Part shown: piece by piece, positions 1 through 7,154 of the stretch
Layout: every line of letters starts with the position of its first letter
Position numbering within the stretch: position 1 is the first letter of the stretch
Virus record (IMG/VR): IMGVR_UViG_3300033182_000581
Location: 105,381-169,380 of that record
DNA from: a virus
Reading direction: 5' to 3' (one strand)
DNA: 64,000 bases
Notes under the pieces: model-generated
Seen by the model: the letters and a program-made list of their open reading frames with translations, nothing else
The model's database searches: none
Told to the model about the DNA's origin: nothing
Program-made: the position numbers and the translations under genes

Positions 1-1
1 T

Positions 2-226
2 CAGATAAGAATAAGATTAGCACAAGTAGAGTATAGGGTAAACCCATCTATAAAGATAGGAATATCTCCATTTTGGATGTTAGGACCCCTCCCACAAAGA
101 GGATACTATAAGACACCCACATCTATATATGCAGATTTCAGATTGAAAAATGACCTGTTCTTTGTAACAACATTCACCACATCTCAGAGAGAAATGGTAC
201 AACTATCCGTTCGGAAGAGATTGTAA
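2..226 (+). CDS. C-terminal end of an unrecognised protein (partial, runs off the left edge)
   Basis: An open frame enters from the left edge and stays open for 75 codons before a TAA. The peptide is mixed hydrophobic and basic, with alternating residues (RIRLAQVEYRV, IYADFRLKNDLFFVTTF) suggestive of beta strands, and ends in RKRL. It is followed by AT-rich non-coding DNA and an intrinsic terminator at 407-434, as expected for the last gene of a transcription unit. No family is recognised. Confidence 0.5.
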   Translation, partial: QIRIRLAQVEYRVNPSIKIGISPFWMLGPLPQRGYYKTPTSIYADFRLKNDLFFVTTFTTSQREMVQLSVRKRL

Positions 227-282
227 AAAAAAGTGAGGTAGAATAAAATAACCTCAATAATAAAGAAACTACCTTATATACT

Positions 283-335
283 AATAATAACCCATACTAT
301 ACATATTACTCTATAAAGAGAATAATAACCCATAC
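283..335. repeat. 15-bp direct repeat pair
   Basis: The 15-mer AATAATAACCCATAC occurs at 283-297 and again at 321-335, in non-coding DNA after the first gene. Function unknown. Confidence 0.6.
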
Positions 336-376
336 CGTTCCCACCGTAGGTTACCGACCGAAGGTGTGTAGAGAAA

Positions 377-393
377 AAATTCCAGAGGAATTT
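377..393. repeat. Perfect 7-bp inverted repeat with 3-nt spacer
   Basis: AAATTCC-AGA-GGAATTT. It is a short hairpin or operator-like palindrome directly before the terminator at 407-434. Confidence 0.5.
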
Positions 394-406
394 CTATAAA
401 AGCCAT

Positions 407-434
407 AACCTCCTAATCCATAGGGGGTTTTTTT
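407..434 (+). terminator. Intrinsic terminator
   Basis: AACCTCC pairs with GGGGGTT (one T-G wobble) around a 9-nt loop, and the 3' arm runs straight into a run of seven T. It lies about 180 nt after the gene ending at 226 and is the likely end of that transcript. Confidence 0.65.
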
Positions 435-728
435 ATACCCAAACTCCCCCATAAAGCCCTACTAAAATACCCACTTTCTACCACATTTCACCACTTTCCA
501 TAAAACTCTAGCACTCTCTAACCATTCCCTATCAGTATTACCTAATATTGGGAATGGGAGGCCTCCCCGCCAAGGCCATAAATCCCCTCCCCGCCAAAAC
601 CAATGATATCCCATTTATACCAAACTCCCCTTAGGGGAAGGGTAGGGTAAGAAAATGAGGTGTAAATGAAATAAGCTCATGCACTTTTTTGTGAAGAAAA
701 CAAATTTTTATGCCCAGAAGTTATTAAC

Positions 729-868
729 TGACAGAGTGTCATAGTGGCTTTATGGGGCACTGAAAAAGTTATCAACACCCATTTTATGACATTATGTCAC
801 CCGAAGCGGGATAAAAATGGGGCATAAAAAGTTATCCACAAAGTTATTAACATACTGACATATTGTCT
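729..868. repeat. Three TGACAnnnTGTCA palindromes (iteron/operator-like)
   Basis: Copies at 729-741 (spacer GAG), 787-799 (spacer TTA) and 856-868 (spacer TAT, last base T instead of A). Copies 1 and 3 extend upstream to ACTGACA. A fourth, longer copy lies at 22232-22248 before the Hsp20 gene. The symmetry suggests a dimeric DNA-binding protein. No candidate regulator was identified here. Confidence 0.55.
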
Positions 869-891
869 GTTGATAAGTTTCTTTAGCTTTA

Positions 892-923
892 TTTGGAATT
901 CTCCCATTTATTTCGTATCTTTA
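892..923 (+). promoter_or_regulatory. Bacteroidetes-type promoter reading into non-coding DNA
   Basis: TTTGG starts at 892 and TATCTTTA at 916, the same 24-nt offset as all other promoters of this class here. The next real gene begins 310 nt later and has its own promoter. Downstream are a hairpin around CCCATTTATGGG (950-961) and a 23-codon frame at 957-1028 (MGNTPKPLPAVGFRGYLDSY and three more residues). The product may be a small RNA, a replication primer or a micropeptide. Confidence 0.55.
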
Positions 924-1179
924 CAGGGGGGTTATATATAAAAAAACTGCCCATTTATGGGTAACACTCCAAAACCCTTACCAGCAGTCGGGTTTCGAGG
1001 GTATCTCGATAGCTATAAAAGTTTATAAATCTCCAATATTGGGAAGATAAAGTTATCCACAATGCTGCCCTGTTCCTATAATTGGAATAAATAGTTACAT
1101 TTGTAACACGCTGTGTTTACTATTTATGGGGGGTTGTGGATATCTTGTGGAAAACTTAACACAAATTTAACATTAGGGA

Positions 1180-1211
1180 TTTGGATATATGGGGATAATG
1201 TGTTATCTTTA
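1180..1211 (+). promoter_or_regulatory. Bacteroidetes-type promoter
   Basis: TTTGGATATAT at 1180, preceded by TTAACATTA, and TATCTTTA at 1204-1211. It starts the operon 1234-2356. The leader ACTATGTAAAAGAGAGATAA is nearly identical to that of the next promoter. Confidence 0.75.
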
Positions 1212-1233
1212 CTATGTAAAAGAGAGATAAGTT

Positions 1234-1806
1234 ATGAAAAACAAGAAAATCAAAATCGAGTTGGGTGGTCAAATGTATGAGTTGAACGCCAAGTGTTTAC
1301 GAGAAAATACCTACGGAGCTGGTAAGAACGTAGGAAAATACCTTTACATCAGTCACGCTGATGCTGGGTCTTTGGTGAAACAATTTGTTAAGAAGAATTA
1401 TCCTAATGTGGTATGTAAGGTGAGTTCATCCTCTTTTAGTGGTGGTAACTCTCTTGATGTTTATGTCCACGATAAATTAGGTAACCCCATCGCTCAAGAC
1501 ATTTACGACAATATTAACCGATTCGCCCACCAATGGGAGTATGGTAAGTTCAACGGAATGTTCGACATCTACGAGAACTATGAGTCCGCCGGAGCGGTGT
1601 CTGACAACGGAACGACCATCCAAGCCGGTGTTAAGTATGTGAATGTTTACAACCGAGCTAAATTCGGAACGATGGAAGCTATCCTCTACGAAGTAATGGA
1701 AGAGGGTCGTGAGTTCGGTGAGGTCACCAAGTTCTACACCGATTCAACCACCAAAAACCAAGTGGTTCGAGCTCAAAAAGTTCTTTCAGAGTTAGGTAAG
1801 ATTTAA
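1234..1806 (+). CDS. Early protein with a possible LPD29-like domain
   Basis: 190 residues, soluble. The segment around residues 50-75 (VKQFVKKNYPNVVCKVSSSSF followed by SGGNSLDVYV) resembles the large-polyvalent-protein-associated domain LPD29, whose core reads like FSVRSxSFSGGxSxxV. I recall that motif from the family and could not search. The ATG follows a GAGAGATAAGTT leader. The gene sits alone between two near-identical promoters. Codon use is richer in G+C than the following small genes. Role unknown; early accessory protein. Confidence 0.75.
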   Translation: MKNKKIKIELGGQMYELNAKCLRENTYGAGKNVGKYLYISHADAGSLVKQFVKKNYPNVVCKVSSSSFSGGNSLDVYVHDKLGNPIAQDIYDNINRFAHQWEYGKFNGMFDIYENYESAGAVSDNGTTIQAGVKYVNVYNRAKFGTMEAILYEVMEEGREFGEVTKFYTDSTTKNQVVRAQKVLSELGKI

Positions 1807-1826
1807 CACAAAGTTAACATTAAAAG

Positions 1827-1858
1827 TTTGGAACTTTGAGAATTATTCACTACATTTA
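1827..1858 (+). promoter_or_regulatory. Bacteroidetes-type promoter
   Basis: TTTGG at 1827 and TACATTTA at 1851-1858; TTAACATTAAAAG lies just upstream. It precedes the gene pair 1881-2356. Confidence 0.75.
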
Positions 1859-1880
1859 CTATGTAAAAGAGAGATAAGTT

Positions 1881-2096
1881 ATGAAACAACTAGAAGAATT
1901 AGTAAATGATGGATATGAAGATTTAACTATATCAAAACAAAACTTTATTACATTAATAGAAAAATATGGACATAATATACCGATACTTATCAATAATAAA
2001 AAGGTATGGATTCACTTTACGGAATCTGATAAAATATTAGTAGAATGTGATATAAGTGATGGAAGTGGTATAGAATTAAATATTGAAGAAATATGA
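1881..2096 (+). CDS. Small unrecognised early protein (71 aa)
   Basis: Soluble, acidic. It follows a GAGAGATAAGTT leader and overlaps the next gene by 4 nt (ATGA). No family recognised. Confidence 0.7.
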   Translation: MKQLEELVNDGYEDLTISKQNFITLIEKYGHNIPILINNKKVWIHFTESDKILVECDISDGSGIELNIEEI

Positions 2097-2356
2097 AACA
2101 TAAAAGACTAACTCAAGAACAATTAAAAGAGTATGAAAATAAAAAACTCACTTCAAAAGATATAATAGAAATGGAAGAAAAGGGTTTTAGAATACCGCTA
2201 ATGGTAAAATTATATAATTTAGAAAAAGAAGATAAAATAAGTTTTACCGAAGATACACTAACAGATATGTTAAAATTTGCTATTGAAAATGAGTATTATG
2301 AAAAAGCAGCTATATTAAAATCGTATTTAGATAATCACATCACACCCAACAATTAA
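2093..2356 (+). CDS. Small charged early protein (87 aa)
   Basis: Predicted mostly helical, lysine/glutamate-rich. Its start overlaps the stop of 1881-2096, so it is likely translationally coupled. Residues 60-80 (KFAIENEYYEKAAILKSYLD) resemble the short UvrB/UvrC-type helical hairpin seen in small binding proteins, but this is weak. Function unknown. Confidence 0.7.
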   Translation: MKHKRLTQEQLKEYENKKLTSKDIIEMEEKGFRIPLMVKLYNLEKEDKISFTEDTLTDMLKFAIENEYYEKAAILKSYLDNHITPNN

Positions 2357-2377
2357 AGCACCTTTATCAAATTAATT

Positions 2378-2387
2378 GATATTTATT
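2378..2387 (+). promoter_or_regulatory. ATATTTAT motif (candidate phage late-type promoter)
   Basis: GATATTTATT, 48 nt before the ATG of the gene at 2435. See the finding on this motif. It is short and AT-rich, so chance is a serious alternative. Confidence 0.25.
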
Positions 2388-2434
2388 AGTATAGATGAGA
2401 TAATCGAAAAAATAATAATCTAAATTCAAGATAT

Positions 2435-2629
2435 ATGAAGAATCAGTATGGTAAGAAGTATCAGTATGGATACCAACCCAAAATTAATTACTGGAAGTAC
2501 AAGTGGAATCAAGCCTTAGAGATGGGTGATGTAGAAGGAGCACTCCGAGCAGAGTGGAAGGTAGAATACTTTACCCAACGCCAGTTAGATATCTACGGGC
2601 ACCATATGGTGGTAGGGAATGTAATATAA
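2435..2629 (+). CDS. Small basic/aromatic protein (64 aa)
   Basis: Tyrosine- and tryptophan-rich (QYGKKYQYGYQPKINYWKYK), with a helical segment in the middle (QALEMGDVEGALRAEWKVEY). No Bacteroidetes-type promoter of the usual form lies directly upstream. Family not recognised. Confidence 0.6.
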   Translation: MKNQYGKKYQYGYQPKINYWKYKWNQALEMGDVEGALRAEWKVEYFTQRQLDIYGHHMVVGNVI

Positions 2630-2854
2630 GAGATGGGCCACAACCACCCTTCGTAAGCCATTATAGGCGATGAAAGATACTCGTGCAGGGGGGTGGGGGT
2701 ATTTTCTCGTAATCCTCTGAGAATCAATGACTTAGACGTGGGCTTAGTTGGTTTTTATGCAGAGGTCGCTTTTTCTCTCTAGGGAAAACCTATCTGAAGT
2801 GGTATGTAGTACATATGAGGTAAATAATAATTAACATAAAGTTAACATTGGAGA
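2630..2854. other. Gene-free stretch, about 225 nt
   Basis: No coding frame is supported. It holds a G-run (GGGGGGTGGGGG near 2688), a possible hairpin pairing TTCTC with GAGAA around 2703-2722, and the AT-rich TTAACATAAAGTTAACATTGG sequence that precedes the promoter at 2855. It may be a small RNA or an untranslated end; nothing firm. Confidence 0.3.
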
Positions 2855-2886
2855 TTTGGTAGTTTGGGTTATTATTATTATATTAG
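2855..2886 (+). promoter_or_regulatory. Bacteroidetes-type promoter
   Basis: TTTGG at 2855 and TATATTAG at 2879-2886. An in-frame ATG at 2864 lies between the two boxes and so cannot be the start of the message. This decides the start of the next gene. Confidence 0.7.
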
Positions 2887-2905
2887 TAGTGTAATAATGA
2901 GAGAT

Positions 2906-3187
2906 ATGATTTACAATAAAGAAAGTTTTAAGAGTTCGGTTGTTGGACTTCCAAAAGAAGAGTTAGTGTTACTCCACTCATCTATCAGAGTGGCAATGGC
3001 CAAAACTCCAAAAGAGAAACGTCGTGTTATGAACCAATGTGAAAGACTAAGGAAGGTTGTGTTTGGAACTGATGTGATTGAACGATTAGAAGGGTTGGAT
3101 AGAAAGGTACTACTATCTATGTTGAATTCAACCAACGGAATCTTAATGAAGAAATCATATAGTGAAACAGGTAGAATGAATTGGTAA
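2906..3187 (+). CDS. Unrecognised early protein (about 93 aa)
   Basis: Basic, helical. The ATG at 2906 is chosen because the preceding GAGAGAT leader is the same as before the genes at 9557 and 17737. An ATG at 2897 is also possible; one at 2864 is upstream of the -7 box. It contains AMAKTPKEKRRVMNQCERLR, which could contact nucleic acid. No family recognised. Confidence 0.7.
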   Translation: MIYNKESFKSSVVGLPKEELVLLHSSIRVAMAKTPKEKRRVMNQCERLRKVVFGTDVIERLEGLDRKVLLSMLNSTNGILMKKSYSETGRMNW

Positions 3188-3198
3188 TTAGATAATCT

Positions 3199-3585
3199 AT
3201 GAAAAACCCAATTAACGAATCTGGCCTAAAACTTGAAGAGTCATTAGAGAACTACTTGAGGGTCAATGGGTTACCTTATAAACGAAACTCCAATGGTATT
3301 GATTTTATTGTAGGCGATGGTCAGTATTATATAGAATGTAAGAATCAAACACAAGGTGGTTCAGTAAATGAGAAGTTACCACATACCATTTGGAAGTATC
3401 AGCAAAAGTATGGAATGGACACGATGTACATTATTCAACCATATACTGATGGTATGGGTGTGGTTATGAACCATATACAATGGTTGGAGTCTATGTTAGG
3501 TATTAATGTACATATTGTATCGTATGAAGATATGTGTAATGTGTTGAGTGGTAATAAAATTGACCCACCATCAATCTATTGGTAA
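3199..3585 (+). CDS. PD-(D/E)XK-fold nuclease (restriction-endonuclease-like)
   Basis: 128 residues. After an N-terminal helix (GLKLEESLENYLRVNGLPYK) come NGIDFIV (Asp), about 12 residues, then YYIECKNQTQGGS. This is the D...ExK plus following Gln pattern of the PD-(D/E)XK superfamily, also seen in archaeal resolvases and small restriction-like nucleases. The protein is about the size of a single catalytic domain. It would act on DNA as a dimer. It lies 11 nt after 2906-3187 in the same operon. Whether it attacks host DNA or processes phage DNA is unknown. Confidence 0.75.
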   Translation: MKNPINESGLKLEESLENYLRVNGLPYKRNSNGIDFIVGDGQYYIECKNQTQGGSVNEKLPHTIWKYQQKYGMDTMYIIQPYTDGMGVVMNHIQWLESMLGINVHIVSYEDMCNVLSGNKIDPPSIYW

Positions 3586-3670
3586 ACAAGCGACGCAGGA
3601 TTAGATATCCATTCTTCAGAAGTAAAGGATGACAAGTGGAATGGTATAACACTTAAAAGATTATAGAGAT

Positions 3671-3781
3671 ATGAATAATGTTATATACATAGATGGTATT
3701 GGGTATAAGGTTATTACCAAAAATCGAATTAACTCAGATGGTGTATCAGAGCCATATGATATTTATGAACCTTTAAATTAA
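3671..3781 (+). CDS. Very small protein (36 aa)
   Basis: Reads MNNVIYIDGIGYKVITKNRI and ends EPLN. The ATG follows AGAGAT at a good distance, and the stop is 3 nt before the next ATG. The tight packing supports it as a real gene. Function unknown. Confidence 0.5.
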   Translation: MNNVIYIDGIGYKVITKNRINSDGVSEPYDIYEPLN

Positions 3782-3784
3782 GAT

Positions 3785-3904
3785 ATGAAACGGGATAAAC
3801 AATATAGGGATTCAGCCCTATTCGCGGGAATTGGTATGATTAGTTTCGTTGCCATAGTTATTGGAATGATAATCTATAATATAGTGGTAAATGGGATTGG
3901 TTAA
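3785..3904 (+). CDS. Single-pass membrane micropeptide (39 aa)
   Basis: A charged N-terminus (MKRDKQYRD) is followed by one hydrophobic helix (FAGIGMISFVAIVIGMIIYN). It overlaps the next gene by 14 nt in another frame. It would sit in the inner membrane. Role unknown. Confidence 0.55.
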   Translation: MKRDKQYRDSALFAGIGMISFVAIVIGMIIYNIVVNGIG

Positions 3905-4064
3905 AAAATGGAAAGGAAAACTGCTCACCAAACTATTTGTGGAATGGGTGCGGGAATCTAAGGATGTCGAAGCCCTTCAGTTCTCTAAGGAACTGATTTC
4001 CAATAGGTTAGATATGGTAGAGGGTAGAATTAGAGTTATAGGATTCCGAAATGATATTAAGTGA
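3891..4064 (+). CDS. Small basic helical protein (57 aa)
   Basis: Begins MGLVKKWKGKLLTKLFVEWV and is predicted helical, with a basic N-terminus. Its start lies within the end of 3785-3904 and its end within the start of 4051-4314, a chain of overlapping genes typical of phage early operons. Not recognised. Confidence 0.55.
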   Translation: MGLVKKWKGKLLTKLFVEWVRESKDVEALQFSKELISNRLDMVEGRIRVIGFRNDIK

Positions 4065-4314
4065 ACGACAGTGGAATGCATTGGGTAAAATGCTTGGTGG
4101 TAACTCTGAGTATTCGGATAGGATTTCAGGCGGGGGTTCTACCATAACCCTTAAACGCATATCCCATCTTCAGAACTCTTATCTACTTACCTATAATGGG
4201 AATATAGAAGTAGAGATACATAGGTATTCAGAGATATCTAATTATGATTTAACCCTTTTACATACTCTATGGAATCTATGGGTAGCTCGTAATTATCCTA
4301 AAGAGTTAGATTAA
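4051..4314 (+). CDS. Unrecognised early protein (87 aa)
   Basis: Soluble; mixed strands then helix (DLTLLHTLWNLWVARNYPKELD). Overlaps the preceding gene by 14 nt. No motif recognised. Confidence 0.65.
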   Translation: MILSERQWNALGKMLGGNSEYSDRISGGGSTITLKRISHLQNSYLLTYNGNIEVEIHRYSEISNYDLTLLHTLWNLWVARNYPKELD

Positions 4315-4343
4315 GTAATTTATTTTTTACATCACTTTTGAAA

Positions 4344-4454
4344 ATGTACAGATACAATATAGATTCGTTTGATTGGGATGGAATCCTTTTCCACGCAAAG
4401 TTATCCCAATTATGGGATTCCGATAGGCGAGGTAGGTGGCTTTCCCAATGGTAA
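4344..4454 (+). CDS. Very small protein (36 aa)
   Basis: MYRYNIDSFDWDGILFHAKL to SQW, tryptophan- and aspartate-rich. Supported only by its clean frame and spacing between neighbours. Confidence 0.35.
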   Translation: MYRYNIDSFDWDGILFHAKLSQLWDSDRRGRWLSQW

Positions 4455-4474
4455 ACGACAATTCGTTATAGAGA

Positions 4475-4600
4475 ATGAAAGGGCTGGTGGGTTTCGTAGA
4501 ATTCCAATGTGAAGAGTGGGAAGAAGAAGGTCTTTACTGGCGATTCACATCTGAGGATGGGATTCCCCTAAGAGTATTTGTAGATGGTGAATGGGCGTAG
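4475..4600 (+). CDS. Very small acidic protein (41 aa)
   Basis: Begins MKGLVGFVEFQCEEWEEEGL and ends VDGEWA. The ATG follows AGAGA. Last gene before a roughly 107-nt gap that holds a 5-bp ACCAC/GTGGT hairpin (4653-4667, no T-run) and the next promoter. Function unknown. Confidence 0.45.
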   Translation: MKGLVGFVEFQCEEWEEEGLYWRFTSEDGIPLRVFVDGEWA

Positions 4601-4707
4601 ATTGTTGACGGGCCTGCATGCGAAAGGAATTGAAAATTTCTTTTAAAAGCACACCACTTCGGGTGGTCTGATGGGCACGAAGATTTAACAATTTTTTAAC
4701 ATTGGGA

Positions 4708-4739
4708 TTTGGATATATAAAAAATTATTCGTATATTAG
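4708..4739 (+). promoter_or_regulatory. Bacteroidetes-type promoter
   Basis: TTTGGATATAT at 4708 after TTTTTTAACATTGGGA, and TATATTAG at 4732-4739. It starts the operon from 4765 to about 6437. Confidence 0.75.
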
Positions 4740-4764
4740 TACTGTAATAAGAGATTAAAACAAT

Positions 4765-5124
4765 ATGATTATGAACTTCAATGACATTAAATTCGGAACT
4801 CACCCAAATGGGAGAGGTATTCAAGGTAAGTTAAAAGTGAATGGGTTTACCCTAAGTGTGGTGGCCGGTTCATCTGCTTACAGTACACCGCGCGAAGATT
4901 TGAATTCACCTGATGATTTCAGTTCGTTTGAAATTGCAGTGTTTGATTCCAATGGTGATTGGGCAACTCAAACATTCTTTCCTGATTTAGGTGATGATGT
5001 TAAAGGTTGGGTAGATAGAGATGAGATTACTGAGTTGATTGGTAAACTTCAAAACCACATCCCTAATAACACAATTGCTGGTGTTGATTTTACCGATTCA
5101 CTAAACCTACTGAATAATCTTTAA
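4765..5124 (+). CDS. Unrecognised early protein (119 aa)
   Basis: Acidic and soluble, probably beta-rich in the first 80 residues (GIQGKLKVNGFTLSVVAGSS) with a helical end. First gene of its operon, 26 nt downstream of the -7 box. No family recognised. Confidence 0.7.
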   Translation: MIMNFNDIKFGTHPNGRGIQGKLKVNGFTLSVVAGSSAYSTPREDLNSPDDFSSFEIAVFDSNGDWATQTFFPDLGDDVKGWVDRDEITELIGKLQNHIPNNTIAGVDFTDSLNLLNNL

Positions 5125-5135
5125 AACAAAAGAGA

Positions 5136-5273
5136 GTGAGTAAGGCAAAACTTGTTGGTATGATATGTAAAGAGCAGTTGCAAATGCTTGAGGAAAACCA
5201 CCCATTTTTTGGAATAAAGAAAGTCCTCACACCTTACTCTATTTTAACCTTTAACACCAAAGACAATGAATAA
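5136..5273 (+). CDS. Small protein with GTG start (45 aa)
   Basis: The frame opens with GTG preceded by AAAAGAGA, reads (M)SKAKLVGMICKEQLQMLEEN and ends overlapping the ATG of 5266-5826 by 8 nt. The overlap and purine-rich leader support it. Function unknown. Confidence 0.5.
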   Translation: MSKAKLVGMICKEQLQMLEENHPFFGIKKVLTPYSILTFNTKDNE

Positions 5274-5826
5274 ATTTAAGTTTTTAAAAGTATTTAATTC
5301 ACCATTCAAAAGACCAAAACTTAAATGGTATTTTGGAAAGGTTGCAATTGGTACTCCATATTTTTATCCACGAAGATGGGTTAAACATACACCAAAAACT
5401 GCATCTAAAATTGCATTTGAAAAAGTTAACAAAATGAATGTTGACATTAGTAAACGTAGAGATGCTTACAATAAATGGTATAATTCAACGTTGAATTCTA
5501 GATATGCCGTTCCAAAAAAGATTGGATTTGACTTTGTAGGATTAGGTTGGAAAATAAAATGGACTGATACGGATTACCGATTTGAATGGAATCCTATTTG
5601 GTCATTCGTTTTCTTTAAGTGGCAAATTGCAGTATCATTTGTACCAGATGATTGTCATCACTATTGGGCTTGTTGGTTAACTTATGAAAATAATACTGAT
5701 AAAAATCTACCAGCTGAAGAACGAATTAAGATAGCCAAAGAAATTAATCCTGAGGTTTGGACTTCAAGTCGTGAGGGTAAAGAAGAAACAATTTGTTATT
5801 GGGATAAAGTTTTAAAAGAAAAATGA
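5266..5826 (+). CDS. Unrecognised aromatic-rich protein (186 aa)
   Basis: Unusually rich in Trp, Tyr, Phe and Lys (for example FDFVGLGWKIKWTDTDYRFE and HHYWACWLTYENN). This suggests a compact beta domain rather than a membrane protein. Its stop overlaps the next start by 4 nt. No homologue recognised. Confidence 0.7.
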   Translation: MNKFKFLKVFNSPFKRPKLKWYFGKVAIGTPYFYPRRWVKHTPKTASKIAFEKVNKMNVDISKRRDAYNKWYNSTLNSRYAVPKKIGFDFVGLGWKIKWTDTDYRFEWNPIWSFVFFKWQIAVSFVPDDCHHYWACWLTYENNTDKNLPAEERIKIAKEINPEVWTSSREGKEETICYWDKVLKEK

Positions 5827-6221
5827 AAGAGTTTATTAATCGATACAATGATGTATTCACATTTGAATACAATGATAGAGGTAACATCCAATGGAGTGGT
5901 AACTTTGAACATTGTCGTTTTGGAGTTGCTAATGTGTATGATGATGCATACAATGAATATAAGAAAGATGGTGGTACACTATCTATGAAAGAATTCATTA
6001 AGGAAGTTCATTACTACGATTCTGAATCCTTTGAATCATCGGAGATTTCCAAAGCATATCGTGGGTTGGTGTACTCTGATTGGAATACCATCACAATGGT
6101 AGACCCAAGTGGTGGCCCATACATTAGTAAGGGATTGGATATGGGTCTTTTTGAAATGGAAGGAAAAGTAACTGGATTCACTCCTAATGAGAGTGGATAC
6201 GAAATTCATATAGAAAAATGA
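5823..6221 (+). CDS. Unrecognised early protein (132 aa)
   Basis: Acidic and soluble. Coupled by ATGA overlaps to both neighbours. No motif recognised. Confidence 0.7.
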   Translation: MKEFINRYNDVFTFEYNDRGNIQWSGNFEHCRFGVANVYDDAYNEYKKDGGTLSMKEFIKEVHYYDSESFESSEISKAYRGLVYSDWNTITMVDPSGGPYISKGLDMGLFEMEGKVTGFTPNESGYEIHIEK

Positions 6222-6319
6222 TAGAGTTTAAATGGATGGTAGTGATACTAACGATTGTTGTTAGTGCATTGTTTATATACTTAACAGGTAAAGAAGAAAA
6301 TGAAAATATCAATAAGTAG
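6218..6319 (+). CDS. Single-pass membrane micropeptide (33 aa)
   Basis: MIEFKWMVVILTIVVSALFI then a polar tail. It starts inside the stop of the preceding gene (ATGA) and overlaps the next gene by 20 nt. One transmembrane helix. Role unknown. Confidence 0.55.
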   Translation: MIEFKWMVVILTIVVSALFIYLTGKEENENINK

Positions 6320-6437
6320 TATATGGGGTCAGATTTATATCTTACCCTTTATTAAGTTGACACATACCCGAACACTAAATGGTGATTTGGAACTAATCAT
6401 TGGTTGGTTAAAGTGGGAGATTATTTTTGGAATTTAA
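6300..6437 (+). CDS. Small hydrophobic protein (45 aa)
   Basis: Begins MKISISSIWGQIYILPFIKL and ends at the -33 box of the next promoter. Mixed hydrophobic sequence, possibly membrane-associated. Position in the overlapping gene chain is the main support. Confidence 0.45.
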   Translation: MKISISSIWGQIYILPFIKLTHTRTLNGDLELIIGWLKWEIIFGI

Positions 6438-6469
6438 TTTGGTAGTTTCAAAAATATTTAGTATATTAG
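6438..6469 (+). promoter_or_regulatory. Bacteroidetes-type promoter giving a near-leaderless message
   Basis: TTTGG at 6438 and TATATTAG at 6462-6469. The ATG of the phosphoesterase is only 5 nt after the -7 box, where transcription itself should begin. Confidence 0.7.
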
Positions 6470-6473
6470 ATGT

Positions 6474-7154
6474 ATGAGAATTTGGCACATATCAGATACA
6501 CACACGTATCATAGATTGTTGGAAGTTCCAACTGATATTGATATGGTGATTTTTAGTGGGGATTGTTCTAATCCAAGAGACCCTTATCCAAACGAAGTTG
6601 AGGTAAGGGGTTTTATTGATTGGTATCGTACACTAAAGATTCCCCATAAGATATTTGTTGCTGGAAATCACGATACTTCTATTGAAAAACGATTTGTAAC
6701 AAAAGAAGATTTTGAATATCACAAAATCATCTACTTAGAAAACGAAGATGTAACTATTGATGGACTGAAAATCTTTGGTTCACCTTACACTCCAAGATTT
6801 GGATACGGTTGGGCGTGGAACAAAGAACGACATAAGTTAGATAGGATTTGGAGAAACATCATTGATGAAGATGTGGATATCATTATCACTCACGGACCAC
6901 CAAAAGGAACTTTAGATTTATCGTTTGATAGAAATAGGTGTTTAGAGAGATGTGGTGATAAATCTCTACTCAATAGAGTAATGGAAGTTAATCCAAAGTT
7001 GTGTTTATTTGGACATATTCATAATTGTGAAGATGTGATAAATCAAGGTACAATGACTTTAAGCGGATTAGATACTATCTTTTCAAATGGTTCGGTAATG
7101 AAAGATGGTAAATTTGGTACATTAACATCAAACGGAAATATATTTGAACTATGA
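6474..7154 (+). CDS. Calcineurin-like metallophosphoesterase
   Basis: 226 residues, a complete single metallophosphatase domain. The five motifs are in order: DTH (SDTHTYH, residues 8-10), GD (IFSGDCS), GNHD (VAGNHDTS), H (ITHGPP) and GHIH (LFGHIHN). The short form with no cap domain is closest to MPPED/YfcE-like phosphoesterases; it would bind two metal ions. The substrate (nucleotide, phosphodiester or phosphoprotein) cannot be told from sequence. It overlaps the next gene by ATGA. The message is predicted leaderless. Confidence 0.88.
   Translation: MRIWHISDTHTYHRLLEVPTDIDMVIFSGDCSNPRDPYPNEVEVRGFIDWYRTLKIPHKIFVAGNHDTSIEKRFVTKEDFEYHKIIYLENEDVTIDGLKIFGSPYTPRFGYGWAWNKERHKLDRIWRNIIDEDVDIIITHGPPKGTLDLSFDRNRCLERCGDKSLLNRVMEVNPKLCLFGHIHNCEDVINQGTMTLSGLDTIFSNGSVMKDGKFGTLTSNGNIFEL

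Larger units (their letters stand above)
227..1179. other. Non-coding region with DnaA-box-like 9-mers and palindromes; putative replication origin/control region
   Basis: About 950 nt without a convincing gene. Two perfect TTATCCACA 9-mers (the bacterial DnaA-box consensus) lie at 832-840 and 1053-1061. Near matches are TTATCAACA at 769-777, its reverse complement at 868-876, and reverse-strand ATATCCACA at 1135-1143 and TTTTCCACA at 1146-1154. Three copies of a TGACAnnnTGTCA palindrome lie at 729-741, 787-799 and 856-868 (last base imperfect). Other palindromes are GGGAGGCCTCCC at 556-567 and GTTACA-TT-TGTAAC at 1094-1107. Clustered DnaA boxes with iterated palindromes are usual in theta-type origins; origin function is inference. 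T4-like phages do not normally depend on DnaA. Confidence 0.45.

Noticed and set aside
1-1233. CRISPR array or integrase attachment site in the non-coding region
   Set aside because: Repeats are short palindromes without regular spacers, and no integrase or Cas gene was seen.
4653-4667. ACCAC/GTGGT hairpin as a terminator
   Set aside because: The 5-bp stem is not followed by a T-run; kept only as a note in the neighbouring gene.
5208-5240. TTTGG at 5208 as another promoter
   Set aside because: No TAnnTT box at the +24 position, and it lies inside the small gene 5136-5273.
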